The translations under genes and the position numbers were made by a program. From NCBI GenBank assembly GCA_020829485.1, contig JAIVFU010000038.1, positions 1 to 63,357 of the forward strand: 63,357 bases of DNA. The letters run 5' to 3'. This stretch comes from Nostoc sp. CHAB 5834. Lineage in GTDB: Bacteria; Cyanobacteriota; Cyanobacteriia; Cyanobacteriales; Nostocaceae. Shown here in pieces: positions 36,239 to 45,076 of the stretch. Below the pieces are notes generated by a model that was not told the origin of the DNA, did no database searches, and saw nothing but the letters and a program-made list of their open reading frames with translations. Position 1 is the first letter of the stretch, and each line of letters begins with the position of its first letter.

Positions 36239-36315
36239 GTTAGAGGATTTAGCCGAAGCCTTACTAGATTTCTCCACTGAAAGCAATAAAATATGTATTC
36301 TACCAAGCGATCGCT
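36239..36315 (+). pseudogene. Remnant of an Rpn-nuclease gene tail
   Basis: The sequence GTTAGAGGATTTAGCCGAAG and what follows is nearly identical to the 3' end of the Rpn gene at 38487 (EDLAEALLDFSTE), including 20 bases past the stop (ATATGTATTC...GCGATCGCT). About 30 bases that encode the last residues (ADLVAWLQQQ) are deleted. It is a leftover of a second copy of that gene or of a duplication. Confidence 0.75.
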
Positions 36316-36333
36316 CTCTTTTTCCTCTGTGTA

Positions 36334-36361
36334 CTCTGCGCCTAATAAGGTTCGTTAAAAA
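36334..36361. repeat. 28-bp direct repeat, left copy
   Basis: CTCTGCGCCTAATAAGGTTC plus CGTTAAAAA-type continuation, identical over 28 bases to 37482-37509. The two copies, in the same direction, bracket the PIN toxin, its antitoxin and a 70-aa gene. Confidence 0.8.
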
Positions 36362-36384
36362 GAGCGATCGCTCTGGCAATATAA

Positions 36385-36834
36385 TTAAGACTGCGGTGTA
36401 ACACTGCGCGGATCAACAACTACAATTTCAGGAAAACGTTTAAAGTCATCAATATTAAATGTAAGTAGATGTGTAATCTGGTGTGTTATCATCGCTGCAA
36501 CCAAACGTGCATCATGCACCTTTTTTCCCATGACTTGGTATTTAACAATTAGAGATTCCCACTCTCTAAAAATCGCAGGTGTATCAAGGTGTAGTATAAA
36601 TATCTTCTTAAGTTTATTAGTTTCTTCTACTGCTTGAGCCGTGGATAAACCTAAACCATTACTATTAATTGGTCTTGTAGCAACAGCCCAAAACTCAATG
36701 AGATTCTGTGGAATTATATATAATAATTCCCCTTGTCTCTTGAGCATCAAGATGGCTCTTTGAGTATCAAAGTGCATTGGGCTATTTTTCTGCACCAAAC
36801 GCAGCAAAATATTAGTATCCACCAAATAGCTCAT
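36385..36834 (-). CDS. PIN-domain toxin (VapC-like)
   Basis: 149 residues. The PIN active site is represented by Asp in YLVDTNILLRLV near residue 5, Glu in NLIEFWAVATRP near 48, Asp in KKVHDARLVAAM near 101-103 and Asp in LTFNIDDFKRF near 120. Predicted Mg-dependent endoribonuclease toxin. The start overlaps the antitoxin stop by four bases (ATGA). Of the three PIN toxins in the window this one is closest to those found with cyanobacterial antitoxins of the 'EAYLASLI' type. Confidence 0.88.
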   Translation of the reverse strand: MSYLVDTNILLRLVQKNSPMHFDTQRAILMLKRQGELLYIIPQNLIEFWAVATRPINSNGLGLSTAQAVEETNKLKKIFILHLDTPAIFREWESLIVKYQVMGKKVHDARLVAAMITHQITHLLTFNIDDFKRFPEIVVVDPRSVTPQS

Positions 36835-37109
36835 AACATTTCATCTTCTCTGGTGTAAATACTCTCTCGACTCATCGCTTCATCTGAAAGCGCTGGTGCT
36901 AATGAAAAAGCAGGACTATTTATTAAATCTGTTAAGATAGCTTCCCATTCTTCCTGAGTTGATACTTGATAAAAAAAACTTTCTTTATGGCTGGTTAAAC
37001 TGTTTTCAATCAGAGATGCAAGATAAGCTTCTACCGATAAACCTTGTGCAGCAGCTTCAGCAATGAGACGAGCCTCTATTTCTGGTTTCAATTGCAACTG
37101 TATGGTCAT
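36831..37109 (-). CDS. Antitoxin of the PIN toxin at 36385
   Basis: 92 residues from the ATG at 37109, chosen because AGGAG lies seven bases upstream and the conserved part begins TIQLQLKPEIEARLIAEAAA; a longer frame from 37148 exists. The start is a ribbon-helix-helix-like strand and helices (QGLSVEAYLASLIENSLTSH), followed by an acidic tail. Translationally coupled to the toxin. It should repress its own operon. Confidence 0.8.
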   Translation of the reverse strand: MTIQLQLKPEIEARLIAEAAAQGLSVEAYLASLIENSLTSHKESFFYQVSTQEEWEAILTDLINSPAFSLAPALSDEAMSRESIYTREDEML

Positions 37110-37167
37110 TTGTTGTCTCCTAATTCCCTGAGTTGTAGAAGTCTTCATCTAGATAATGGCAAAAGTC

Positions 37168-37380
37168 TTATCCCTCTAAGTCAGAGAATATATTTAATTT
37201 ACTACCAGGTGCATAATCTGCAATAGCTGTCATTGCGGCTAGTGTTAATTGGCATTTTTGCTCATCTTTGGTAAGTGAGTATTTTTCTTGAATAACCAAT
37301 TGCAGGGCTGATTCAGCTATCTCTAAGCGATCGCTTATGCTCAAACTTGGAAGTGCTTGGAGAATTTCTTTGATTTGCAT
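37168..37380 (-). CDS. Small helical protein upstream of the toxin-antitoxin pair
   Basis: 70 residues: QIKEILQALPSLSISDRLEI, then AESALQLVIQEKYSLTKDEQ. Proteins with the 'LPSLSISDRLEIAE' motif are common in cyanobacteria next to toxin genes and may be antitoxin-like. It ends 59 bases before the antitoxin start on the same strand, so the three genes could form one operon. Exact function unknown. ATG at 37380. Confidence 0.65.
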   Translation of the reverse strand: MQIKEILQALPSLSISDRLEIAESALQLVIQEKYSLTKDEQKCQLTLAAMTAIADYAPGSKLNIFSDLEG

Positions 37381-37481
37381 ATCAGTTTATAGAGTCGATC
37401 TATTATTAATCTTAATCAAAATATGGCGTTTACAGTGTGCGTTAATGTAGCTTATCGCAGGTATCCACCTCTTCTTGTGTC

Positions 37482-37509
37482 CTCTGCGCCTAATAAGGTT
37501 CGTTAAAAA
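37482..37509. repeat. 28-bp direct repeat, right copy
   Basis: Identical to 36334-36361 over 28 bases and in the same orientation; 1,148 bases separate the starts. It is continuous with the palindromic repeat at 37512. Confidence 0.8.
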
Positions 37510-37511
37510 CA

Positions 37512-37582
37512 GCGTAGGCGTTCGCGTAGCGTCTCGTAGAGAAGCCTGCCGTTCGCGGAGCGTCTCCAAGAGTTGGCATCGC
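37512..37582. repeat. Complex dispersed repeat (TTCGCGTAGCGTCTC type)
   Basis: Carries GCGTTCGCGTAGCGTCTCGT and GCCGTTCGCGGAGCGTCTCC in tandem, then the GGCATCGCCTGCAAAATCTC unit seen at 35565. The same arms occur at 48734-48786, 57219 and 62332. Confidence 0.7.
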
Positions 37583-37662
37583 CTGCAAAATCTCCAAGGT
37601 GCATATTGGTTTAGCATCTCGTAGATAAGGCATCGCTCATCAAAACATGATATAAATTTTAC

Positions 37663-38562
37663 ATGATAGACCACGATCGCCTATTCAAAGAACTGTTAAC
37701 AACCTTCTTCTGGGAGTTCATCGAGTTATTTTTTCCAGAGATAACAGCTTATCTGGAACGGGATACGATTTCTTTCATTGATAAAGAGGTATTTACCGAT
37801 GTTACTGCTGGAGAAAAATATGAAACTGACTTATTAGTAAAAGCAAGATTTAGAGGTCAAGAATCGTTTTTCCTAGTACATCTAGAACATCAAGCTTATT
37901 ATCAAGAAGCTTTTGATTTGCGGATGTATCGCTACTTCGCTAGATTGTATGAAAAATATGCCTTACCAGTGTATCCTATCGCTTTATTTTCTTACGATAG
38001 CCCCAAAAAAGCTGAAACAAATTTTCATCAAGTAGCATTTCCTCATAAAATTGTCTTGCAGTTCAACTATGATGTCATCCAGTTAAATCGTCTGAATTGG
38101 CGAGAATATCTGCAACAGCAAAATCCCGTAGCTAGTGCGCTCATGGCTAAAATGAACATAGCGCCAAAAGACCGTCCCAGAGTAAAATCTGAGTGTCTGC
38201 GCCTGTTAGCTACCTTGCAGCTAGATCCAGCGCGAATACAATTGATTTCCGGGTTTATTGATACTTATCTGCGACTAAATGCTCAAGAAGAAGAAATTTT
38301 CCAGACTGAAATTGCTCAATTTGAACCAACTCAACAGGAGGTAGTTATGCAAATCGTCACCAGTTGGATGGAGTCAGGGATACAACAAGGAGAGTTGAAA
38401 ATAATCCAGCGTCTATTAACAAAGCGAATTGGTGTAATTACTGCTGAATTACAAGAGCGGCTGCGCGGGTTATCGTTAACTCAGTTAGAGGATTTAGCGG
38501 AAGCCTTACTAGATTTTTCCACTGAAGCTGATTTAGTGGCTTGGTTGCAACAGCAGCAATAA
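37663..38562 (+). CDS. Rpn-family PD-(D/E)XK nuclease with DUF4351 tail
   Basis: 299 residues. Rpn proteins (recombination-promoting nucleases, transposase_31 superfamily) are DNA endonucleases that can act in trans on recombination. The core has YETDLLVKARFRG and FFLVHLEHQAYYQ (the (hydrophobic)-E-x-Q form of the PD-(D/E)XK site), followed by the MYRYFARLYEKYALPVYPIALF strand-helix. The last 60 residues (IIQRLLTKRIGVITAELQER, then LSLTQLEDLAEALLDFSTEA) are the DUF4351 helical tail. Complete; ATG at 37663. A deleted copy of its tail lies at 36239, so this gene or its end has duplicated in place. Confidence 0.88.
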   Translation: MIDHDRLFKELLTTFFWEFIELFFPEITAYLERDTISFIDKEVFTDVTAGEKYETDLLVKARFRGQESFFLVHLEHQAYYQEAFDLRMYRYFARLYEKYALPVYPIALFSYDSPKKAETNFHQVAFPHKIVLQFNYDVIQLNRLNWREYLQQQNPVASALMAKMNIAPKDRPRVKSECLRLLATLQLDPARIQLISGFIDTYLRLNAQEEEIFQTEIAQFEPTQQEVVMQIVTSWMESGIQQGELKIIQRLLTKRIGVITAELQERLRGLSLTQLEDLAEALLDFSTEADLVAWLQQQQ

Positions 38563-38794
38563 GATATGTATTCCACAATGTGAGCGATCGCTAAGTAAGT
38601 CGGTGAGAATAAATCAAACTAGATTAAGTAATGTAAAAAATATTGAGATTAGTTCACTACAAACCTTGAATTATTCACGCCGCTCTACTTAACTTTTTAT
38701 TGAAATGCTTAGAGAAAGCCCGCCGCAGGCATTGCCCTCTCCTTGCTCTGTGTTCTCTGCGCCTAGAAAAGACTACCGCAGGCATCGCTAACCC

Positions 38795-40897
38795 CTAAAT
38801 TGTCCGTTTTATCGGGATTTCTATCCAGAACTCACAGCCTTTGCCAGGTTCAGAAACACACTTGATATTACCGCCGTGTTTTTCCACAATAATTTGGTAG
38901 CTAATAGATAGCCCCAAGCCAGTACCTTGTCCAGGTTGTTTGGTAGTAAAGAAAGGTTCAAAAATGCGCGATCGCATCATCTCTGGAATCCCACAACCAT
39001 TGTCGGCAATCCAAATCAGAATACTATTCCCTTCGATTATTTTTGTACGAATCCAAATTTTAGGATTGTCAATTTTTTTTCCACAAGTTGCTGAGTTTTC
39101 TAGTGCATCGATCGCATTGTTGAAAATATTCATAAACACCTGATTCATCTGCGCTGCATAGCAGACTACTGGGGGCAATTTACCATATTCCTTAACTACC
39201 TCAATAGCAAAAGAATTAGTCTGTGGTTGCAATCGATGTTGTAAAATTAGCAAAGTACTGTCGATACCTTCATGAAGGTTAACGGGCTTTATTCCTGCTT
39301 CGTCAAGTCGAGAAAAAATTCGTAACGACAAGACGAGTTGAGAGATTCGCTCTGCCCCCATCTTCATGGAAGTCAAAATTTTGGGCAAGTCATCACTAAT
39401 AAAATCTAAATCCATTGCTGCTGCTTGCTTTTGAATTTCTCCTGTTCCCTTCGGATGCTGTTTCTGATAAAGACGGAGTAATTTAAATAAATTTTCGGCA
39501 TGTTCCGTAACATAGATGATATTGCCGTAAATGAAACTAATCGGGTTGTTAATTTCATGTGCTACACCAGCAACTAACTGCCCTAAACCTGCCATTTTCT
39601 CACTTTGAATTAACTGGCTCTGAGTGTACTGTAATTCTTTAAGAGTGTGGGTAAGTTCTTCTTTTTGACGTTGAGTCTGTTTAAGTAATTCCGCTTGCTG
39701 CAAAGCCACACCTAGTTGGGTGCCGACTTGGGTAAGCAAGTAAACCTCATCTTTTTGCCAATCACGGATTCTGGCGTTTTGGTACACTGCTAGCAGTCCC
39801 CAGAGCTTCTGACCGTGGTAAATGGCAATAATCACATAAGCTCTTACTTGATATATCTCTAAGATTTTAATGTAGCAGTTGCTAAAACCTGAATTGTAAA
39901 TATCATTACAAACACGGTACACTTCACAGCGACTGAAGCTACCACCCTCTGTATCTTGTAAGTATGTGTCAGCGACTGGAGGTTTAGCTAAATCTTTGGC
40001 ACTACATTCACTGACGTTTTTACCCACTTCTGGCCGCTGCAATTGCTCATCTATGAGGGAAATCCAACCCTCTGCCACTGATTCAAACACGAATTCACCA
40101 CTCCAATCGGGATTAAAGCGATAAATAGCCACGCGGTCAGCATTTAACAGGTGCCTAAGTTCTCCGGTGGTTGTGTGGAAAATGTTTTCCAAGTCTAGAG
40201 ACTGACGAATTTTCTCAATGGTTATGGCGATGGTTCTTTGCCATTGGGCTGCTTTTTCTCTGGCTTTTGCTTGTGCTAGTTCTGCTGATTGTAGTTTTAC
40301 TTGTTCTAGGTAATCTGCTTGCTGTAAAGCAACTCCTAGATGTTCGGCGATTAATTGCACAAATTCAATTTCTGATGCTTCCCATTGCCGAGGACTACTA
40401 CACTGATGAATACACAGCAATCCCCATAAATCTTTACCTTTGATTAAGGGGGCAATTATACTAGCACGTACTTGGAATCTTTCTAAAATCTGGATGTAGC
40501 AATCACTAGCATTAACTTGATAAATATCAGCTATTGCTCTAATCCGACCTTGCTGATATAGCCCTGCGAACTCCTCACTAAAGCAGTGGTCGCGCAGTTT
40601 GGCTGCTAGTGCCGAATCCCATTCTTTTGCTACATCTTCATAGATAAATTCCCCTTCCCATGCTAAATCGGGATAAAAACGAAACACACTAACCCGATCG
40701 CTTTTCAGAAGCTGGCGGACTTCAATGACTGTAATTTTGAAGATGGTTTCTATGTCTAGAGACTCGCGGATGCGGGCAATAACTCCAGACAAGGCTTTTT
40801 GTTGCTCATTCTGACGTAAGGAAGATGTCACATCTGAATGAAATTCTTGCTGTTCTGAATTTGGTTCTATGGGTTGAGTAGTAGAGGAGTTTTCCAT
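38795..40897 (-). CDS. Double-GAF sensor histidine kinase
   Basis: 700 residues, no membrane helix. Two phytochrome-type GAF domains lie at about 35-190 and 215-390; each starts with an (I)xKIRxSLDxExIF helix and has the [10 protein letters not shown] / [10 protein letters not shown] strand and [20 protein letters not shown] strand. The first has a [13 protein letters not shown] and the second a [13 protein letters not shown] motif instead of the CH dyad used for bilin attachment, so chromophore binding is uncertain. A coiled linker leads to the HisKA box [12 protein letters not shown] (His near 444) and HATPase motifs DNGCGIPE and [12 protein letters not shown]. No receiver domain. Probable soluble sensor for light or a small ligand. 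Confidence 0.9.
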   Translation of the reverse strand: MENSSTTQPIEPNSEQQEFHSDVTSSLRQNEQQKALSGVIARIRESLDIETIFKITVIEVRQLLKSDRVSVFRFYPDLAWEGEFIYEDVAKEWDSALAAKLRDHCFSEEFAGLYQQGRIRAIADIYQVNASDCYIQILERFQVRASIIAPLIKGKDLWGLLCIHQCSSPRQWEASEIEFVQLIAEHLGVALQQADYLEQVKLQSAELAQAKAREKAAQWQRTIAITIEKIRQSLDLENIFHTTTGELRHLLNADRVAIYRFNPDWSGEFVFESVAEGWISLIDEQLQRPEVGKNVSECSAKDLAKPPVADTYLQDTEGGSFSRCEVYRVCNDIYNSGFSNCYIKILEIYQVRAYVIIAIYHGQKLWGLLAVYQNARIRDWQKDEVYLLTQVGTQLGVALQQAELLKQTQRQKEELTHTLKELQYTQSQLIQSEKMAGLGQLVAGVAHEINNPISFIYGNIIYVTEHAENLFKLLRLYQKQHPKGTGEIQKQAAAMDLDFISDDLPKILTSMKMGAERISQLVLSLRIFSRLDEAGIKPVNLHEGIDSTLLILQHRLQPQTNSFAIEVVKEYGKLPPVVCYAAQMNQVFMNIFNNAIDALENSATCGKKIDNPKIWIRTKIIEGNSILIWIADNGCGIPEMMRSRIFEPFFTTKQPGQGTGLGLSISYQIIVEKHGGNIKCVSEPGKGCEFWIEIPIKRTI

Positions 40898-40995
40898 TCC
40901 CAGTGGGACTTTAAATATTGAAAGTCTTCTATCTCATGATTCCCGTTGCGATCGCAAAGGTAACAGTTCTTTTCTGGGAATGCCATAAAAAATAG

Positions 40996-41026
40996 TGTAG
41001 GGACACGATAATATCGTGTCCCTACA
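40996..41026. repeat. 31-bp palindrome between two minus-strand genes
   Basis: TGTAGGGACACGATA, one unpaired A, and the exact reverse complement. It lies 26 bases behind the 53-aa gene's stop codon and may terminate the petN transcript. The outer arms resemble the TGTAGAGACG palindromes but with G instead of A. Confidence 0.75.
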
Positions 41027-41051
41027 AAGAGATTCTTGAACCACGAGAAAA

Positions 41052-41213
41052 TTATCGTCGCTTGGGAGTGGCGCTGCGGCTGGTGCGTTTGTCATCATCT
41101 CGGCGACGGCGATCGCGCCAATCTACCACGGTCAAATAACCAATACCACCTGTGACTACTACGAGTAGCACTACGGCTACTAAAGTTAAAATACTCAAAA
41201 ATGGACTTTCCAC
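41052..41213 (-). CDS. 53-aa small membrane protein downstream of petN
   Basis: Frame from GTG at 41213: MESPFLSILTLVAVVLLVVV, then TGGIGYLTVVDWRDRRRRDD and a basic tail DKRTSRSATPKRR. One transmembrane helix (about residues 5-27), then a strongly charged cytoplasmic/stromal tail. It starts seven bases after the petN stop on the same strand, so it is probably co-transcribed with that cytochrome b6f subunit gene. I do not recognise a named family. The start codon is the least certain point, but the helix plus charged tail and tight linkage support a real gene. Confidence 0.6.
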   Translation of the reverse strand: MESPFLSILTLVAVVLLVVVTGGIGYLTVVDWRDRRRRDDDKRTSRSATPKRR

Positions 41214-41220
41214 AATGCCT

Positions 41221-41310
41221 CTACAGTCCGTTACGTCCCCAAACTACCATTGCAATTGACCAAGTGAACACAACTAACAGTGATACCCAACCTAGTGTCA
41301 AAATCTCCAT
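41221..41310 (-). CDS. petN: Cytochrome b6f complex subunit PetN (subunit VIII)
   Basis: A complete 29-residue protein: [20 protein letters not shown] followed by MVVWGRNGL. Length and sequence match PetN, the single-helix subunit needed for stable assembly of the cytochrome b6f complex, which carries electrons between photosystems II and I in the thylakoid membrane. Start ATG at 41310, stop at 41221. It is followed seven bases later by a 53-aa membrane-protein gene. No other pet genes are nearby, as usual for petN. Confidence 0.96.
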   Translation of the reverse strand: MEILTLGWVSLLVVFTWSIAMVVWGRNGL

Positions 41311-41590
41311 AGTCCCACTTTTCAAATAATTACAAAAGGTTTCTAATATTTATCATACAGGGATTGGGCAGGCTCAAATTTTTTTTATAAACTCCAGTTG
41401 CAAGTTTTGCGGGCGATGTCTACGACGGGCTATGCTTACTCAAACGATACACCATTTTTTATTGGTACGCTAGTACTTCAGGCATTAATAAAGACAAATG
41501 TAAAAAATTAGTGATCGCGCTTTCCTACTTGATAGTTTGGGAATACTAGGGTTATGCGTATATATTTCAAATCCAGCAACCCCTAGTATA

Positions 41591-43483
41591 ATGCCGACAT
41601 TTTTCAATTATCCTTTCCACTCTAATGGTTTTGTTGCCCACGGACATTGTTATCTCTGGAAAACTGGGTTAGTTTGGCTCCACATTATTTCTGATGCCAC
41701 GATCGCTCTAGCCTATTATTCCATTCCCTTCCTACTGATTTACTTTATTTCCAAGCGCAAAGACGTTCCTTTCAATGGAGTCTTTTTGTTATTTGGTGCT
41801 TTTATCATTGCCTGCGGTACTGGACACTTGATGGATATTTGGACGCTTTGGCATCCAGACTATTGGATTGCAGGTGGTTTAAAAGCTTTAACTGCCATTA
41901 TTTCAATATATACGGCATTTGCATTGTTTTATCTCATGCCTCAAGCTCTAACACTACCTAGCCCAGCCCAGTTAGAAGTTATCAATCGAGCGCTTTCAAC
42001 TGAAATTGTAGAACGCAAGCGCATCGAAAAAGAACTACGCCTTGCACAGGAAGTCACTCAAAACTCCAGCCAAGCCAAGAGTGAATTTCTCGCCAATATG
42101 AGTCATGAGCTACGCACACCTCTTAACGGTATTCTGGGCTATACACAAATTCTCCAACGCACAGAATCTTTAAGTGAGAAAGGACGCAAAGGAGTCAGCA
42201 TTATTTATCAATGTGGTTCTCATCTTTTAACCCTAATTAATGATGTCCTAGATCTCTCGAAAATAGAAGCCCGAAAACTAGAATTGTATCCTGTAGATTT
42301 CTACTTGCCTGCCTTTATAGATAGCGTCACTGAAATTTGCCGCATCCGGGCAGAACAAAAGGTCATCGCATTTCACGTCGAACTCGATCCTGATTTGCCA
42401 ATGGGCATTCATGCTGATGAAAAACGCTTGCGGCAAGTACTGATTAACTTGCTTAGTAATGCGATCAAATTTACTAATCAAGGTAGTGTCACCTTCAAAG
42501 TTCAGGTCATCGCTGAAGAAGCAAACGTCAATGGAAAAACTGACTACAAAATTCGCTTTCAGGTAATAGATACCGGCACGGGTATAATCCCTGAACAAGC
42601 CGAGAAAATCTTTCAGCCTTTTGAGCAAGTGGGAAATCAGAAACGACAATCTGAAGGTACAGGCTTGGGATTAGCAATTAGCCAACAAATTGTTTTGTTG
42701 ATGGGTAGTCAAATTCAGGTGCAAAGTATCTTAGGTAAAGGTAGCACTTTTTGGTTTGAGGCAAAATTGCCAGAATCTAAAGACTGGGCAAAGGTTTCTA
42801 GAGTGGTTGAGGAGGGAACCATTATTGGTTATCAAGGAGAAAGGCGCACCATTTTGATTGCAGATGACAAATGGGAAAACCGATCAGTAATTGTAAATTT
42901 ACTAGAGCCTGTTGGGTTTACTGTTGTAGAAGCTAGTCAGGGTGAGGAAGCATGGGAACAGGCTCTAGTCTACAAACCAGACATGATTATCACTGACTTA
43001 GTGATGCCTGTATTGAATGGATTTGAGTTGATCGAACGTTTGCGCCAGTCTGGGCCATTTAAAAAGATTGCTGTTATCGCTTCGTCAGCCAGCGTATTTG
43101 CTATCGACCAGCACAAGAGTATTGATGTCGGTGCAGATGCATTTCTACCAAAGCCTATAGAAGCTGAGACGCTGCTGGAAATACTACGACAATTTTTGCA
43201 ACTGGAATGGATTTTTGACGTTAAGGTAGACGCAATCAAAAAAACCTATACAGGTGATTTGGATCAATCAAATGAGATGATTTATCCTGCTAAAGAGGTT
43301 TTGCAAGAGTTACTCGATCTGACACAAGACGGCGATATTCAAAACCTTTTAAAACTTGCTGAAGAACTTTCTGCATCTGATGAGCAGTTAAGCGTTTTTA
43401 CCCAGCATATCGTCCAACTTGCTAGTAATTTCCAACTCAAACGTTTGGAAACTTTTATTGTAAGTATTCAGGAGTCAGAATAA
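41591..43483 (+). CDS. Ethylene-receptor-like hybrid histidine kinase
   Basis: 630 residues from the ATG at 41591 (the frame is open further upstream, but the family starts near here). Residues 25-105 form three membrane helices like plant ETR1. Each residue shown to matter for ethylene/Cu(I) binding in ETR1 has a counterpart exactly ten positions further on: Asp35, Tyr42, Ile45, Pro46, Ile72, Cys75 and His79. Then come a coiled linker, HisKA (NMSHELRTPLNG, His near 171), HATPase (GTGLGLAISQQIV), and a receiver domain with phospho-acceptor Asp near 468 (ITDLVMPV) and LPKPI near 519; the last 100 residues are not assigned. Cyanobacterial relatives act in ethylene and light responses and phototaxis (Synechocystis Etr1). 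Confidence 0.9.
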   Translation: MPTFFNYPFHSNGFVAHGHCYLWKTGLVWLHIISDATIALAYYSIPFLLIYFISKRKDVPFNGVFLLFGAFIIACGTGHLMDIWTLWHPDYWIAGGLKALTAIISIYTAFALFYLMPQALTLPSPAQLEVINRALSTEIVERKRIEKELRLAQEVTQNSSQAKSEFLANMSHELRTPLNGILGYTQILQRTESLSEKGRKGVSIIYQCGSHLLTLINDVLDLSKIEARKLELYPVDFYLPAFIDSVTEICRIRAEQKVIAFHVELDPDLPMGIHADEKRLRQVLINLLSNAIKFTNQGSVTFKVQVIAEEANVNGKTDYKIRFQVIDTGTGIIPEQAEKIFQPFEQVGNQKRQSEGTGLGLAISQQIVLLMGSQIQVQSILGKGSTFWFEAKLPESKDWAKVSRVVEEGTIIGYQGERRTILIADDKWENRSVIVNLLEPVGFTVVEASQGEEAWEQALVYKPDMIITDLVMPVLNGFELIERLRQSGPFKKIAVIASSASVFAIDQHKSIDVGADAFLPKPIEAETLLEILRQFLQLEWIFDVKVDAIKKTYTGDLDQSNEMIYPAKEVLQELLDLTQDGDIQNLLKLAEELSASDEQLSVFTQHIVQLASNFQLKRLETFIVSIQESE

Positions 43484-43729
43484 ATGATACAACCTGCAAA
43501 AATATTTCAATACTTGATGGTTTAGCAGAAAGCGCATCAGTTTGTTTTATTAGTATACCAATTTACTAATCAATAGCTTCAGTAAGTTAATAAGTTACTA
43601 ACTTACTATGCTGATTCCATTCTGTTAGCGGATAGCTAAGGTTTAGCCCATTCTGACTCCTGACTCCTGTATTCTTGAATACAAGAATACATCAATTAAT
43701 TTGAGTTAAATTTAAATTTAAAATTCATC

Positions 43730-44992
43730 ATGGGTAAAACTGCAAATAACGGATTTATTTTGATTGTGGATGATAATCCAACAAATTTATCTGTCCTGTG
43801 TGAAGCACTCAATAGTGAGGGTTTTCGTTTCCGTGTTGCAGTCGATGGAGAAACTGCGATCGCTCAGGTCGAACGCAATCAACCAGAGTTGATTTTGCTA
43901 GATGTACAAATGCCCGGTATTGACGGTTTTGAAACTTGTCGTCGCCTTAAAGCTAATCCTGTTACCCAGAACATCCCGATTATTTTCACCACTGCCTTAG
44001 CGGATACGGAAAGCAAAACGAAGGGATTTTCCCTTGGTGCAGTAGATTATATCCCTAAACCGTTTGCACAAGAGGAAGTTATTGCTAGAGTGCGGGTACA
44101 TTTACAACTCAAACAATTGACTGAATCTTTGGAACAACAAGTTAGCGATCGCACCAAGGCTTTGCAACAAGCCCAAGTTCAACTAGTGCAGCAAGAAAAA
44201 CTATCAACACTCGGAGAGTTAATCGCTGGTATTGGCCATGAAATCAACAACCCCATCAACTTTATTTCCAGCAATATTCCACCCTTGCAAGAATACATTG
44301 AAGGAGTAACCAAGTTGCTCCTACTGTATGAACAAGAGTATCCAAACCCAACAGCCAAAATTACCACTACTATTAAAGACTTGGATCTTAATTTCATTCT
44401 TGAAGATATGGTAAAAATTTTGAATTCACTCGAAGTAGGAAGTGAACGAATTCAGAACCTTTCTAATTCACTCCGCAACTTCTCTCGCTCGGATAGCGAT
44501 ACCAAAATATCTGCTGATTTGCACCAAGGTCTAGATAGTACACTAATGATTTTGCAACACCGCCTCAAAGCAAATGGCGAACGTCCAGCTATTAAAATTA
44601 TTAAAATTTATGGAATATTACCAGAGGTAAACTGCTATCTGGGGCAGATGAATCAAGTATTTATGAACATTCTGGCAAATGCAATTGATGCCCTTGATGA
44701 AGCTATAATGCAGGGCAAAATTAGCAATCTAATTCCTCAGATTAAAATTGCAACAGAGATAGATTCTGAAGAATTTGTTATAATTCGGATTGCTGACAAT
44801 GGAATTGGTATTCCTGAACGGCTTAAACAACATTTATTTGAGCCGTTGTTTACCACAAAAACCGTTGGGAAAGGTACTGGGCTTGGCTTGTCAATCGCAT
44901 ATCAAATAGTTGTAGAGAAACACAAAGGTGTATTAGATGTGAATTCCCAACCAGGCGTGGGAACCGAGTTTATCATCAAAATTCCCACATAA
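43730..44992 (+). CDS. Response regulator-histidine kinase fusion
   Basis: 420 residues, cytosolic. A receiver domain fills 10-125 (LIVDDNPTNLSVL, phospho-acceptor in LILLDVQMPGIDGFE near 64, YIPKPF near 113). A coiled linker (LEQQVSDRTKALQQAQVQLV) leads to HisKA with GIGHEINNPINF (His near 170) and HATPase motifs DNGIGIPE and [13 protein letters not shown]. It should relay or integrate phosphate from another kinase; the 246-bp distance to the ethylene-receptor hybrid kinase on the same strand makes that one the likeliest partner. The kinase core closely resembles that of the double-GAF kinase at 38795. Confidence 0.9.
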   Translation: MGKTANNGFILIVDDNPTNLSVLCEALNSEGFRFRVAVDGETAIAQVERNQPELILLDVQMPGIDGFETCRRLKANPVTQNIPIIFTTALADTESKTKGFSLGAVDYIPKPFAQEEVIARVRVHLQLKQLTESLEQQVSDRTKALQQAQVQLVQQEKLSTLGELIAGIGHEINNPINFISSNIPPLQEYIEGVTKLLLLYEQEYPNPTAKITTTIKDLDLNFILEDMVKILNSLEVGSERIQNLSNSLRNFSRSDSDTKISADLHQGLDSTLMILQHRLKANGERPAIKIIKIYGILPEVNCYLGQMNQVFMNILANAIDALDEAIMQGKISNLIPQIKIATEIDSEEFVIIRIADNGIGIPERLKQHLFEPLFTTKTVGKGTGLGLSIAYQIVVEKHKGVLDVNSQPGVGTEFIIKIPT

Positions 44993-45076
44993 GAGCAAGA
45001 TTTAATTAATTACAAAGCTGCTCTAGCATTTATCATACTGAAGAGTAAGGAAAATCCCAATACTTAATCCCTAACT

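Noticed and set aside
36150..36401. Plus-strand frame containing LEDLAEALLDFSTE
   Set aside because: Only this short stretch is meaningful, as a remnant of the Rpn gene tail; the start of the frame is the antisense of the DUF29 gene.
37387..37674. Minus-strand frame at 37.4-37.7 kb
   Set aside because: It overlaps dispersed repeats and the start of the Rpn gene, and its sequence is the repeat translated.
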